Assembly (NCBI GenBank): GCA_021808665.1
Contig: JAKBBA010000004.1
Coordinates: forward strand, 84,380-148,379
Direction of reading: 5' to 3'
DNA from: Actinomycetes bacterium
Lineage (GTDB): Bacteria > Actinomycetota > Acidimicrobiia > Acidimicrobiales > Palsa-688
DNA length: 64,000 bases
Part shown: positions 45,323 to 54,517 of the stretch, in pieces
Layout: every line of letters starts with the position of its first letter
How positions within the stretch are numbered: the stretch's first letter is position 1
Notes under the pieces: model-generated
Told to the model about the DNA's origin: nothing
Databases searched by the model: none
What the model saw: only the letters and a program-made list of their open reading frames with translations
Translations under genes and position numbers: made by a program

Positions 45323-45362
45323 TAGCGCACTTCTGTCAGGCATTTAGTCCTCAGATCGGGAG

Positions 45363-45368
45363 TAGAGT
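45363..45368 (+). promoter_or_regulatory. Putative -10 box of a leaderless tat transcript
   Basis: TAGAGT fits the TANNNT pattern and ends 6 nt before the GTG start of the TatB-like gene. Confidence 0.35.
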
Positions 45369-45374
45369 AGGCCC

Positions 45375-45749
45375 GTGCTCGACTTGAGCCCCGACAAGCT
45401 GGCGATGCTTGCACTGGTTGCCTTGGTGGTTCTTGGACCGAACCGCCTTCCCCAGGCTGCCCGCAGTCTCGGCCGATTCGTCGCGGCTATGCGTTCCATG
45501 ACCTCGACGTTTCGTGACGAGGTAAGCGGAGCTCTCGACTCGAGCGGAGTGAACCTTTCGGATCTAGCGGAGCTTCATCCAGCGAACATAAGGCGTAACG
45601 TCGTTGGCACTGTCACGGGGATGATCGACCAAGCGGCGTCCCCGGCGTCGGCGTCCCCAGCCTCGGCGTCGGCGTCCCCGGCTGTTTCTTCGCCTGGGAT
45701 CCAACCCGATTCTTGGGGTGCTACCCCCGACGACCCGTCGCTGAACTAG
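45375..45749 (+). CDS. tatB: Twin-arginine translocase subunit, TatB/TatA-like
   Basis: An N-terminal membrane helix LAMLALVALVVLGPNRLPQAAR precedes an amphipathic helix FVAAMRSMTSTFRDEVSGAL, the TatA/TatB layout. Tat receptors need the conserved GP(E/N)RLP; here GPNRLP is present. The C-terminus is a low-complexity Ala/Ser/Pro tail with repeated ASASPA units. TatB is favoured over TatA by LxPxxLP-like sequence and length (124 aa), but one protein may serve both roles. GTG start with TAGAGT 6 nt upstream. Confidence 0.85.
   Translation: MLDLSPDKLAMLALVALVVLGPNRLPQAARSLGRFVAAMRSMTSTFRDEVSGALDSSGVNLSDLAELHPANIRRNVVGTVTGMIDQAASPASASPASASASPAVSSPGIQPDSWGATPDDPSLN
45636..45683 (+). repeat. In-gene 15-bp tandem repeats in the TatB-like gene
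   Basis: About three imperfect copies of GCGTCCCCGGCGTCG encode the Ala-Ser-Pro tail. Copy number probably varies between strains by slippage. Confidence 0.7.
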
Positions 45750-45762
45750 CTGCCGGCCGACC

Positions 45763-46530
45763 ATGACGACACAGGAGGAATCAGGGGAGCTGTCCCGACG
45801 CAAAGACGGCACCATGACGCTCTTCGAGCATCTCGCCGAGCTGCGCAACCGCGTGCTCATCTCCCTCGCAGCTGTCGTAGCCGGGATGGTCGTGGTCTGG
45901 TTCGTGTATAACCCGATCATCTCGTTCATGCTGGAGCCATACAGGTCATTCGTCGCTCACCACCCAGGCAGAGCGCTCACCGCCAACCTCGTTACCACCA
46001 GCCCTCTAGAGGGTTTCACCACCCGGCTTAAAGTGTGTGGCTACGGGGGGGTAGCGCTAGCGACACCTGTGATCTTCTGGGAGTTGTGGCGCTTCATAAC
46101 TCCGGGTCTGCACAAGAACGAGAAGCGCTATATAGTTCCCTTCGTCGCCGCTGCGGTAGCCCTCTTCGCCGCCGGCGTCACCGCTGCTGTCTGGATCTTC
46201 CCCAAGGCGCTTGATTGGCTGATAAGCGTAAGCGGGAACGGGGTCGTTCCGCTCTTTTCTCCTTCCAGATATTTCACATTGTACGTGGCGATGGCCGTCG
46301 TGTTTGGGGCCGTGTTCATGTATCCCCTGGTTCTCGTTTTCCTTGAGATCGCCGGCGTGGTACCCAGCCGCCTGTGGCGCAAATGGCGGCGACCCGCAAT
46401 CGTCGTGATCTGTGCAGTCGCCGCGATAGTCACTCCCAGCAGCGATCCATTCTCGTTCCTAGCGATGGCCGTGCCAATGCTCGTCTTCTACGAGTTGGCA
46501 ATCGTCGTCGGCCGTGTGATGCACAAATAG
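45763..46530 (+). CDS. tatC: Sec-independent protein translocase TatC
   Basis: Six-helix membrane receptor for twin-arginine signal peptides. Signature segments are MTLFEHLAELRNRVLISLAA at the start, GGVALATPVIFWELWRFITPGL and a late AIVTPSSDPFSFLAMAVPM. Length (255 aa) is normal. It begins 13 nt after the TatB-like gene and 23 nt before helY. The gene order pafABC-tat-helY is the same as in mycobacteria, which supports both calls. Confidence 0.95.
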   Translation: MTTQEESGELSRRKDGTMTLFEHLAELRNRVLISLAAVVAGMVVVWFVYNPIISFMLEPYRSFVAHHPGRALTANLVTTSPLEGFTTRLKVCGYGGVALATPVIFWELWRFITPGLHKNEKRYIVPFVAAAVALFAAGVTAAVWIFPKALDWLISVSGNGVVPLFSPSRYFTLYVAMAVVFGAVFMYPLVLVFLEIAGVVPSRLWRKWRRPAIVVICAVAAIVTPSSDPFSFLAMAVPMLVFYELAIVVGRVMHK

Positions 46531-46553
46531 CCGGTGAGCTCGTCTGCCCGCCG

Positions 46554-48743
46554 GTGACGCCCGATGACGGAGAGCGCAGACACTTCGAGGCTTCCGTCGG
46601 GTTTCCTCTCGACCGATTCCAGCTCGACGCTATGGACGCCCTGGACGAGGGATCCAACGTCGTGGTCGCAGCACCGACCGGGTCCGGCAAGACGATGGTC
46701 GCCCTCTATGCCATTGAACGGGCAATTAAAGACGGTCGCAAGGTCTTCTACACGACACCTCTAAAAGCTCTCTCCAACCAGAAATATCTCGAGCTGTGTC
46801 AGCGCTTCGGGTCCGACCGTGTCGGTCTGCTGACCGGTGACAACGTCACCAACCGGGAAGCTCCCGTGGTCGTCATGACCACCGAGGTGCTGCGAAACAT
46901 GATTTATACCTCCTCCGACGCACTGGAACGCCTCGACAGTGTCGTCTTGGACGAGATTCACTACCTTGCGGACGCAGCTAGGGGACCGGTGTGGGAGGAG
47001 GTGATCGTCCATCTGCGGCCCGGAGTTCGCGTTCTGTGCCTATCGGCTACGGTCTCCAACGTCGCCGAGCTCGCCGGCTGGGTGCGCGCTGTGCGAGGGA
47101 GGACCGTCGAGGTGGTAAGCGCCAAGCGGCCGGTCGCCTTGGAGAACCTTCACATGTTCGGAGACCGCAACGCCGACGGCGTCGTCACCGTTCCCACCTT
47201 GGTCAAAGGCAGACCGAATCCCGCTGTCATCGGTGGCCGCTCGGCGATGGCCGGGCCGCCGGGAAGCTCCAGGAGGACCGCAACACGTCGGCTCTACACC
47301 CCGGGGCGGTCCGAGGTGCTGGAGGCGTTGCGTGACGCGGCGAGACTGCCGGCGATCTACTTCGTGTTCTCCCGGGCCGGGTGCGAAAGAGCTGCAACCC
47401 AGGCCAGGAGATCCCTGCGGGGGCTCACCGACTCCAAGGAGCGTTCCCGCATAGACAGCATCGCGCGAAACCACACCGCCTCCCTCACGGAAGATGACCT
47501 TGGGGCGCTCGGCTTCTCCGAATGGCTGGGCGCAATGCGAGCCGGTTTCGCGGCGCATCACGCCGGACTCGTTCCGCAGTTCAAAGAGGCGGTCGAGGAG
47601 TGCTTCTCAGACGGCCTGGTCAAGGTCGTATTCGCTACTGAGACACTGTCTTTGGGTATCAATATGCCGGCTAGGACCGTGGTCGTCGAATCGCTCACGA
47701 AGTTCAACGGAGCCTCTCACGAGTTGCTCACGCCGAGCGAGTACGCGCAGCTAGCGGGTCGTGCAGGCAGGAGGGGACTGGACCCGGTCGGTTACGCCGT
47801 CACGTTGCGCTCACCTTTTGTCCCCTTCGACACCGTCGCAGAGATCGTCGCCTCCGGTGACCACACGCTCCGAAGCAGCTTCCGGCCGTCGTACAACATG
47901 GCGCTCAACCTCGTTGCCCGCTACAGCCCCAGCGAGGCGCGCCACCTGCTTGACCTTTCTTTCGCCCAGTACCGGGCCGACCGGGCAGAGTCGCTGCAAG
48001 TGCGCCGCAGCGGCCCGAACCGAAGACGCCAGGCGACTGGCAAAGACCGAAACTCAGCTCCCCCGGCCCCTGCAGGTCAGCGGTACCGACGGTCGCTGGC
48101 GGTTCAGTTCGACGCCATTCTGACCATGCTTGAGAGCCGTAACTACCTTTCAGGCTGGAAGCTGACCGACGACGGTCGCCGCCTAGCCCGCCTGTACCAC
48201 GAGTCGGACCTGCTGATCTACGAGAGCCTTAGACGCGGTCTCTTCGACGGACTCCGCCCAGGTGAACTAGCCGCCTTCGCTTCGACCGTAACCTACGAGT
48301 CCCGCTCGAAGTCCGCAAGCACTCCTAGCTCCCTGCCCCACGTGGTCGCGAACCGGATCGAGGCCTTGAATGCGACGGCGCAGGATCTGATCGGCGACGA
48401 GGAGCTGCTTGGTCTTGGCGCCACCACGGAACCCGACCCGGGCATAGCCGGGACCGTGTGGGCCTGGGCCGCTGGCTCCGCCCTGGCGGAGGTTCTCGAC
48501 GAAAGCACCCTAAGCGGAGGGGACTTCGTGCGTAACATGAGACAGCTGGTCGACCTGCTAGGACAGCTAGCCGCCGTGGCCCCGATCCCGGCTACCGCTC
48601 GAGCCGCCATAGCGGCGAGGAAAGCAGTGGTCCGAGGTGTAGTCGAGGCATCACTCGAGGCTCCTGGTTCCGGGGTGATCGTCAGGGGTGCCCGAGCCGG
48701 CGGGGAAGATCCCCCGCTCGGGGCTTGCGGGCTTCTAGTGTGA
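46554..48743 (+). CDS. helY: Ski2/Mtr4-like DEAD/DEAH-box helicase HelY
   Basis: A superfamily 2 RNA helicase. Motifs: Q-motif region FPLDRFQLDAMDALDEG, Walker A GSGKT (43-47), DEIH (133-136), SAT in LCLSATVSN, and motif VI QLAGRAGRRGLDPVG. The C-terminal half has the DSHCT-like region ending near TARAAIAARKA. The GTG at 46554 was chosen as the first start after tatC; the frame is open further back inside tatC, but that stretch is a different reading of tatC sequence. The 729-aa length is somewhat shorter than mycobacterial HelY (about 900). Confidence 0.88.
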   Translation: MTPDDGERRHFEASVGFPLDRFQLDAMDALDEGSNVVVAAPTGSGKTMVALYAIERAIKDGRKVFYTTPLKALSNQKYLELCQRFGSDRVGLLTGDNVTNREAPVVVMTTEVLRNMIYTSSDALERLDSVVLDEIHYLADAARGPVWEEVIVHLRPGVRVLCLSATVSNVAELAGWVRAVRGRTVEVVSAKRPVALENLHMFGDRNADGVVTVPTLVKGRPNPAVIGGRSAMAGPPGSSRRTATRRLYTPGRSEVLEALRDAARLPAIYFVFSRAGCERAATQARRSLRGLTDSKERSRIDSIARNHTASLTEDDLGALGFSEWLGAMRAGFAAHHAGLVPQFKEAVEECFSDGLVKVVFATETLSLGINMPARTVVVESLTKFNGASHELLTPSEYAQLAGRAGRRGLDPVGYAVTLRSPFVPFDTVAEIVASGDHTLRSSFRPSYNMALNLVARYSPSEARHLLDLSFAQYRADRAESLQVRRSGPNRRRQATGKDRNSAPPAPAGQRYRRSLAVQFDAILTMLESRNYLSGWKLTDDGRRLARLYHESDLLIYESLRRGLFDGLRPGELAAFASTVTYESRSKSASTPSSLPHVVANRIEALNATAQDLIGDEELLGLGATTEPDPGIAGTVWAWAAGSALAEVLDESTLSGGDFVRNMRQLVDLLGQLAAVAPIPATARAAIAARKAVVRGVVEASLEAPGSGVIVRGARAGGEDPPLGACGLLV

Positions 48744-48750
48744 TCGGGAC

Positions 48751-50409
48751 ATGTTCAAAATGGAGTCAGGCGTGTACACCAGCGAAGACTGGACGGACGA
48801 GGAGGCGGACGTCCTGCGCAGGTACTTCACCAACCTCGACGGACCCGTCTTCGCCCTGGTCAACCTTCCCGAGGTAGTTAAGGGAGCCCTGTTCGCCCGC
48901 TACTCGCGTTCATCTAAGAACCTGCGGCGGCTCTTCCTGGACGAGTTCGTTCGCGACCTGGACATAAGCGGCGACCTAAGCGTCGACGCTACGGTCGGAT
49001 TAGCGCGCGCAGAGGAGCTCTACGACCGGGTCTTCTACGAGTACGGGGACGACTCGGTAGCGCAACTCGGTGGCGTCCACCTCGCATGCGAGCAGGCGTC
49101 TAACGTGCTCACGAAGATTTTGGAACGCGGACGACTCATGTCGTACATGGAGAAGTCAACCCGTTACGTGGCATACGACAGCCGTCTCAGCAACGGCCGC
49201 TACCGCTACTACCGGGATCAGGAGATACTGGAGTCTCCATTAGGGGCCCGCTATGTCGGTGATATGGACCGACTCTTCGACGCCTACGGCGAGATACTTA
49301 CTGCGATGACAGTCCACTTCGCGGAGATCTTCCCGAAGGCTCCCGGAGACTCCGACCTCGCATGGCGTCAGTCGGTGAGAGCCAAGGCTTACGACGCCGT
49401 GCGCGGCGTGCTGCCGGCGGGTGCTACTTCTAATCTCGGGGTCTACGGGAGCGGACAGGCTTACGAGGCACTCCTGATCCGGATGAGGTCGGATCCGCTT
49501 CCCGAGTCGCAGTTGTACGCGGAGATGATCCTTGCCGAGTTGCGCAAGGTGATCCCATCTTGGGTACGACGGGTGGACGTGGGCGACCGTGGCATTGCGC
49601 ACTCGGAGTACATCGAGCGTAACGCCGAGGCGATGGGAGACTTAGCCGAAGAGCTCTTCGGCTCGGACGGCTCCGACCGGGTCGACGTGACCGTCGCCGA
49701 CGCCCCCGAAGTGAGCCTGACAGACTTCGACCCTGACGGCGAGATCAAAGTCGTCGCTGCGATGCTCTACCCCTACAGCCACCTGGGCGAGGAGGCTATC
49801 CTCGCCCGCGCCGCCTCAATGTCAGGCGAGGAGCGCATGGAAGTCGTCCGACGTTACGTGGGGGATAGGCGCAACCGGCGTCACCGGCCCGGTCGGGCGT
49901 TCGAGCGTACCGACTACCGTTTCGAAGTGGTCTCCGACTATGGAGCCTTCCGGGACCTGCAGCGCCACAGGCTTCTCAGCATCGAATGGCAGGGTCTGAC
50001 CGCCTGCCACGGCTACTCGATGCCATCGTCGGTCGCCGACGCCGGCATGGCCACGACGTTCGCTTCGGCCATGGAACGTTCCGCCCAGCTGTGGGACGCC
50101 CTGAGAGGAGACTTCGACGCCAAGCAGGCTGCGTACGCAGTGGCGCTAGCCTTTAGGATCCGCTACTCGATGCAGCTCAATGCGAGAGAGGCGATGCACG
50201 TCACCGAGTTGAGAACCAGCCCTCAAGGTCACCCCGAGTACCGTGGCGTCTGCCAGCAGATGCACCACCAGATAGCGTCCGTTGCCGGACACAGAGTTCT
50301 CGCCGCAGCGATGTCTTTCGTGGACAACTCCGACTACTCCGGCGTCGGCCTGGAACGCTTGGCCTCCGAGAACCGTGCTGCCGCTTCAAGACCGAGACGA
50401 GCCCGCTAG
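48751..50409 (+). CDS. Tandem ThyX-like protein (two thymidylate-synthase-fold halves)
   Basis: The 552-aa protein holds two ThyX-like units. Half 1 has RGRLMSYMEKSTRY (126-139), the ThyX RHRxxSxNExSxRY motif with His replaced by Gly and Asn by Met. Half 2 has RHRLLSIEW (405-413), with RHR and Ser intact but the NExSxRY part missing. Each half also has the later Arg-substrate segment (LIRMRSDPLPESQ; LNAREAMHVTELRTSP). ThyX makes dTMP from dUMP with FAD. Whether this protein still does is unclear. It starts 7 nt after helY. A second ATG three codons in is possible. Confidence 0.7.
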   Translation: MFKMESGVYTSEDWTDEEADVLRRYFTNLDGPVFALVNLPEVVKGALFARYSRSSKNLRRLFLDEFVRDLDISGDLSVDATVGLARAEELYDRVFYEYGDDSVAQLGGVHLACEQASNVLTKILERGRLMSYMEKSTRYVAYDSRLSNGRYRYYRDQEILESPLGARYVGDMDRLFDAYGEILTAMTVHFAEIFPKAPGDSDLAWRQSVRAKAYDAVRGVLPAGATSNLGVYGSGQAYEALLIRMRSDPLPESQLYAEMILAELRKVIPSWVRRVDVGDRGIAHSEYIERNAEAMGDLAEELFGSDGSDRVDVTVADAPEVSLTDFDPDGEIKVVAAMLYPYSHLGEEAILARAASMSGEERMEVVRRYVGDRRNRRHRPGRAFERTDYRFEVVSDYGAFRDLQRHRLLSIEWQGLTACHGYSMPSSVADAGMATTFASAMERSAQLWDALRGDFDAKQAAYAVALAFRIRYSMQLNAREAMHVTELRTSPQGHPEYRGVCQQMHHQIASVAGHRVLAAAMSFVDNSDYSGVGLERLASENRAAASRPRRAR

Positions 50410-50527
50410 CTCCCAAGCCGAAGGTGAGCCGTCGGGCAGAACAGCGAAACTCAAGAAGCCAGCAGAAAAAGCCGAAGCCATAAGGGTCCGGGTAGTCGCC
50501 GGACGGAGGATCGGAGTTCGGCTGCAC

Positions 50528-51376
50528 ATGTCTTTCCCACCTGCTGCGACGCAGACAACGAGATTGGTCGCTCGGCTTGCATCCCGAGGGCGGCGTGCCC
50601 TCAGCCTTCACGCCGTGGCGCTCCTGGTCGCTACGCTGACCGTGGTCGTGCTCGCCGCAGCTGGATGGTCGTCGGGCCCTTCGACCTACACTGTCAGAGC
50701 GGGGGACTCGCTCTGGGCGATCGCAACTGCGCGCGGCATAACCGTGTCGCAGCTTGCGGCCGCCAACGGACTGGACCCGAACGCGATCCTCCCTATCGGC
50801 AAGCTTCTAACGATCCCTGCCGGCTCTGGTCAAGCGCAGTCCTCTCCTGGCGCTGGCTTGGCGGCAAGCTCTACCACTCCGTCGGTTGTCTTCTCAGGGG
50901 GCGCTGGCGGCTGCAGTGTCGCTTTAGGGGCTCCCTTGGGGACCACTGGTGCCCTAGTTGGCCTCGTAGCGGCGAACCCGACTCTCGTCCAGGTCCGCCA
51001 GCTGCTCAGTGAATGGGCCGGGTACTACGGGATCCCACTGGGACTCTTCGAGGCCGTCACCTGGCAGGAGTCTGGCTGGTACCAGGGAGCACTCTCACCC
51101 ACCGGTGCAGTCGGTGTCGGCCAGATAGAACCGGGAACAGCCCAGTTCGTCTCGCAAGTCCTAGTCGGAAGGCCGCTAGACCCCTATTCGCTGTCGGACA
51201 ACATCGAGATGTCAGCTGCGTACCTCGCCTACCTGTCAAAGGTGGAGGGGTCAAACCAGTGCGCCACGCTCGCCGCCTACTACGAAGGTCCGCTCGAGTT
51301 GCAAACCTACGGCCTGCTCCCCGATGCAAGGGTCTACGTCGCCGACATCGAGGCGCTGATCCCCGAGTTCTCCTGA
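50528..51376 (+). CDS. LysM/SLT-domain lytic transglycosylase
   Basis: An N-terminal membrane anchor (about 30-48, HAVALLVATLTVVVLAAAGW) precedes a LysM peptidoglycan-binding domain (YTVRAGDSLWAIATARGITV, then ILPIGKLLTIP) and a linker, then a soluble lytic transglycosylase domain with AVTWQESGWYQGALSPTGAVG, where Glu is the likely catalytic acid. The C-terminus has the family's AAYYEGP segment. It probably cleaves cell-wall glycan at division or during export. The ATG at 50528 was chosen because the upstream frame has no other start and overlaps the previous gene. Confidence 0.85.
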   Translation: MSFPPAATQTTRLVARLASRGRRALSLHAVALLVATLTVVVLAAAGWSSGPSTYTVRAGDSLWAIATARGITVSQLAAANGLDPNAILPIGKLLTIPAGSGQAQSSPGAGLAASSTTPSVVFSGGAGGCSVALGAPLGTTGALVGLVAANPTLVQVRQLLSEWAGYYGIPLGLFEAVTWQESGWYQGALSPTGAVGVGQIEPGTAQFVSQVLVGRPLDPYSLSDNIEMSAAYLAYLSKVEGSNQCATLAAYYEGPLELQTYGLLPDARVYVADIEALIPEFS

Positions 51377-51521
51377 GGCTCAAAAGCCCTGTGAGGAGGC
51401 CAGAGGCATTTTCTCGATGAGATGTGCGCGCTATACCCTCAGGGTTGTCTATGATCCGGCGCCAGCGGATACCGGCAAAGCGCCGGTCGGCTGAAACGGA
51501 CGACAACCCGAGGACCGCCAT

Positions 51522-51977
51522 ATGCCAATAGACGACTTGGACGACGACATCGAAGATACAGAGGTTCTGCCCGACGAGCTTGACGATGAGGATCTCGTCG
51601 ACCTCGAGGACGACGACGAGATAGCAGACATCGACGACGCTGACGACGAGGTTCCTTTGGACGACCTTGACGTTATCGATGTCGTGGACGCCGTCCCGGT
51701 ACCGATAAAGCCGGTCAAGGACGAAGACGAGGACGACGACGAGGACGAGGAGTTCGATGAGGTGGAAGCGAGCCTCGACGTGATCCTCAAGGAGCGCCTC
51801 GTCGTGGTAGACGACGAGGACGACGACGACGACGAGGACACCGACGATCGAGGTGAGACGACGACGCGTGTGCTCCCCAAGCAGCCGGGAGAGTTCGTCT
51901 GCCAGTCATGCTTCCTCGTCAAGCATTCCAGCCAACTCGCCGATGCCGGCGCACAACTGTGCCGGGACTGCGTGTGA
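51522..51977 (+). CDS. Acidic protein with C-terminal DUF4193-type zinc ribbon
   Basis: The last ~37 residues match the actinobacterial DUF4193 zinc ribbon: VLPKQPGEFVCQSCFLVKH and a final LCRDCV. The first ~110 residues are extremely acidic, with long runs of Asp and Glu, more than twice the usual DUF4193 length. No function is established for DUF4193; it is often encoded near dUTPase or peptidoglycan genes. The acidic part may act as a flexible electrostatic arm. The following gene starts 13 nt later on the same strand. Confidence 0.75.
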   Translation: MPIDDLDDDIEDTEVLPDELDDEDLVDLEDDDEIADIDDADDEVPLDDLDVIDVVDAVPVPIKPVKDEDEDDDEDEEFDEVEASLDVILKERLVVVDDEDDDDDEDTDDRGETTTRVLPKQPGEFVCQSCFLVKHSSQLADAGAQLCRDCV

Positions 51978-51990
51978 GAGACTGACGACG

Positions 51991-52539
51991 ATGGCCGAGG
52001 ATCGAAGCCCCCTTGAAGCTGCGCTCGACGTAGTCCTTTACGCTCCGGTCGGCTTGGTCATAACCGCTACAGAGCAGCTCCCGGAGCTAGCCGAGAAGGG
52101 ACGCTCCAAGCTGACTGCGCAGGTGACAGCCGCAAGGATGGTCGGCCGATTCGCCGTGAGCCAGGGGCGCCGCGAGCTGGCACGGCGGCGTAGAGAGACC
52201 TCATCCGGCTTCCCCGAACGCCAAGATACGACCGCCGAGGATAGCTCAGAAGCACCTTCCGGCGAAGCGCCTCCCCCTGGGACTGCCCCAAGGTCGGCCG
52301 AGGTCCCCGAACCCGAGCTGTTGACTGTCCGCGGCGAGCCTGGCGGGCCATCAGAGCCGGCGGTGAATGGCGAGGACACCCGCCTTGCCATACCCGGCTA
52401 CGACTCGCTGTCAGCCTCCCAGGTAGTGAGCCGTTTAGCCGGCTTGACGTCAGACGAACTAGCCGAAGTCGCCGAGTACGAGGCTTCGCACCGCGGACGG
52501 CGAACTGTGATGAACCGCGTTCGCCAGCTTCAAGGCTGA
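51991..52539 (+). CDS. Hypothetical protein with C-terminal helical module, 182 aa
   Basis: The N-terminus has a short amphipathic segment (LDVVLYAPVGLVITATEQL), a helix with basic RRELARRRRE, then a Pro/Glu-rich disordered middle. The last 50 residues are a conserved-looking helical hairpin, IPGYDSLSASQVVSRLAGL and AEVAEYEASHRGRRTVMNRV. That C-terminal pattern recurs in actinobacterial proteins of unknown role. The start is supported only by the good spacing from the preceding gene. Confidence 0.6.
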   Translation: MAEDRSPLEAALDVVLYAPVGLVITATEQLPELAEKGRSKLTAQVTAARMVGRFAVSQGRRELARRRRETSSGFPERQDTTAEDSSEAPSGEAPPPGTAPRSAEVPEPELLTVRGEPGGPSEPAVNGEDTRLAIPGYDSLSASQVVSRLAGLTSDELAEVAEYEASHRGRRTVMNRVRQLQG

Positions 52540-52563
52540 GCCGGCGACTCACGTGAGGTTAGC

Positions 52564-53037
52564 TTGCTGATCGCCCGTGTAGCGGGGGATCAAGACGTTG
52601 CTGAGATATACCGACTGTGGCGAGAGGCCCTTGGCGGTCTCGGCGGACTTCGAGGAGGGGCCAGTCTCGCGGCGAGCCTCGCAGAACGGTACCCGGCCAG
52701 CGACGTCCCGTCGCTTTTGCTTCCCGGTCGCATCGTGGTCCTAGGGTGTCTCGACGACGTCCCAGTGGGCCTCTCCTACGCCGAGCTAACCGAGATGGGG
52801 GAGGAGCGTGTTGTCAGCCTTGAAGTGATCTTCGTCGAACCCGCAGCGCGACGGGTGGGCATGGCCGACGCGATGCTGGAATGCCTTCTCGGAGAAACGT
52901 CGGGCTGGGGTGCGACCGCTCTCGACGCACCCGCCCTACCCGGCGACCGCGCCACTAAGTCACTTTTCGAGTCACATGGTTTCAGGGCGCGACTTCTGGT
53001 GATGCGACGCGACCTCGACCGGCCCAACTCAGGCTGA
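52564..53037 (+). CDS. GNAT-family N-acetyltransferase
   Basis: A single-domain acetyltransferase of 157 aa. The acetyl-CoA loop is probably FVEPAARRVGMADAML, and the C-terminal strand pair ends LFESHGFRARLLVMRRDL, both typical of GNAT. Substrate unknown. It starts with TTG, preceded by GTGAGG, and follows the previous gene after 24 nt. Confidence 0.75.
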   Translation: MLIARVAGDQDVAEIYRLWREALGGLGGLRGGASLAASLAERYPASDVPSLLLPGRIVVLGCLDDVPVGLSYAELTEMGEERVVSLEVIFVEPAARRVGMADAMLECLLGETSGWGATALDAPALPGDRATKSLFESHGFRARLLVMRRDLDRPNSG

Positions 53038-53051
53038 GACCACGCCTTCGG

Positions 53052-54476
53052 TCATGCTCCAGTCGGTAGGGGATCAGCAGTCCTCGGCTCGCCCCGCTGC
53101 AACGCCGGTCGGGGCGGAGGCGGGATCGTGACACCTAACAGCCTGGCCAGGCCGGGGATCCGCCCAGACATCTGATGGGCGGTCTTGCGCAACTCGGGGC
53201 TCGCAGTCTCAGGCAGCCCAGACGGGGTCACACCACGCCTGACCGGTGACTCGGCTGCAGCCTCCATCACCGCGACCCAAACGTCACTTCGTGTCTTAGG
53301 AGACAGGGCTGCGCTGGTGGCCTCCGTAAGCCGCTCGGCAACAGCTGCGTCGAGGCTGAGCGAAGGATCGGGCGTACGGGCCGAGACCCGCAAGGCCCGC
53401 ACCACCTTGCCCTCGTCAAGCAGGCCGGCGATCTCAGCGAGCCAAGCTTCCTTCGCCCCGGCTACCCTCCGATCGAGGACCTCGGTTAGAGAGGCAACGG
53501 CAGCTCGCGACTCCTCGTCGCGGGCCACGTCAGCGCTGGCAAGCACCGACCGCAGGTCACGCAAGGAGACCGTCTCGGCGGAGGCTAGAGCAGCGTCAGC
53601 ACGGTCCCTCCAAGTAGCGGCTCGCAGACGCGGCAGCACACGCTCGGCGAGCGCAAGAAGCTCGTCGGTGTTAGGTGGAACGCGACCTTCGGCCACGGCT
53701 TTCTCACGCTCAAGGTGCAACGCCGCTCGCAGAGCGGGGATACCACCCCTCAGCAACTCTTCGGCGATCGGGTGCTGCTCGGATGGCAGAGAGTCGATGA
53801 CCGCCTTGCGATGGCGCATGGAAGGGTTGAGACGGTTCGACGTCCTGCGGGGAGCTCCCCTGGTCGCGGCGGAGTCAGCGACGCCCGGCTGGCGCCGATC
53901 GGCGCTGCGTCGGGCAGCAGACGTAGCTTCGCTAGTGCCACGCCGCGGGCCCCTGGTCTGGGAACCGCCCGGGCGCCGACTCTGGACGTCGGTTCCACGC
54001 TGCGGGCCGGATCTCTCACCGCTACGACCGTCGCGCCCCGCCTGCCCATCGCGCGCACCTTGGGAGCGACGCGATGCACCAGGGGCCCTGTCAGGAGCCG
54101 AAGCGGATCGCTCGGAGCCGCGACTCCTGGTGGAGCTGGCAGGCCCGTGGTCGTCGCCGCGCGGGCGACGAGGTGCTTTGCCTACCAGCTGCGTAGTAAC
54201 CCCAGGTTGGTCCGATGACCCAGAGCCGATTATCTCGATCCGATTGGGATTGGCTTTCGGCTCCTCCTTGGAGGCAACCACGCTGGTCACGACTATGCCT
54301 TCCAGCTCGAAGTCAGCCTCGACGCGCAGCACGTCGCCAGGCTTTGCGCCCTCCGGAGCCAAGCCGACGTCGAGGACTCCCTTGGGCTGTCGCGCGCCGG
54401 CGGCTCGCCACGTCCAAGTTCCGTCGGGGCGGGAGCTGGTAAGTTCAATCTCGATTCGTCGACCCACGCTCTCCAC
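53052..54476 (-). CDS. Large hypothetical protein with basic disordered linker
   Basis: The 474-aa protein has three parts. Residues 1-85 look like a small beta-rich (OB-like) domain: RIEIELTSSRPDGTWTWRAAG and KPGDVLRVEADFELEGIVVTSV. Residues 86-220 are disordered and basic, rich in Arg, Ser and Gly. The C-terminal half is helical (MRHRKAVIDSLPSEQHPIAEELLR, then EEKVVRALR-like repeats) and ends in a proline-rich tail (TIPPPPRPALQ). I do not recognise a family. The linker suggests nucleic-acid binding. GTG start; convergent with the GNAT gene. Confidence 0.65.
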   Translation of the reverse strand: MESVGRRIEIELTSSRPDGTWTWRAAGARQPKGVLDVGLAPEGAKPGDVLRVEADFELEGIVVTSVVASKEEPKANPNRIEIIGSGSSDQPGVTTQLVGKAPRRPRGDDHGPASSTRSRGSERSASAPDRAPGASRRSQGARDGQAGRDGRSGERSGPQRGTDVQSRRPGGSQTRGPRRGTSEATSAARRSADRRQPGVADSAATRGAPRRTSNRLNPSMRHRKAVIDSLPSEQHPIAEELLRGGIPALRAALHLEREKAVAEGRVPPNTDELLALAERVLPRLRAATWRDRADAALASAETVSLRDLRSVLASADVARDEESRAAVASLTEVLDRRVAGAKEAWLAEIAGLLDEGKVVRALRVSARTPDPSLSLDAAVAERLTEATSAALSPKTRSDVWVAVMEAAAESPVRRGVTPSGLPETASPELRKTAHQMSGRIPGLARLLGVTIPPPPRPALQRGEPRTADPLPTGA

Positions 54477-54517
54477 GCTACAGGAGTATCGGACAACCCG
54501 GCACCCAGGGCACTACC

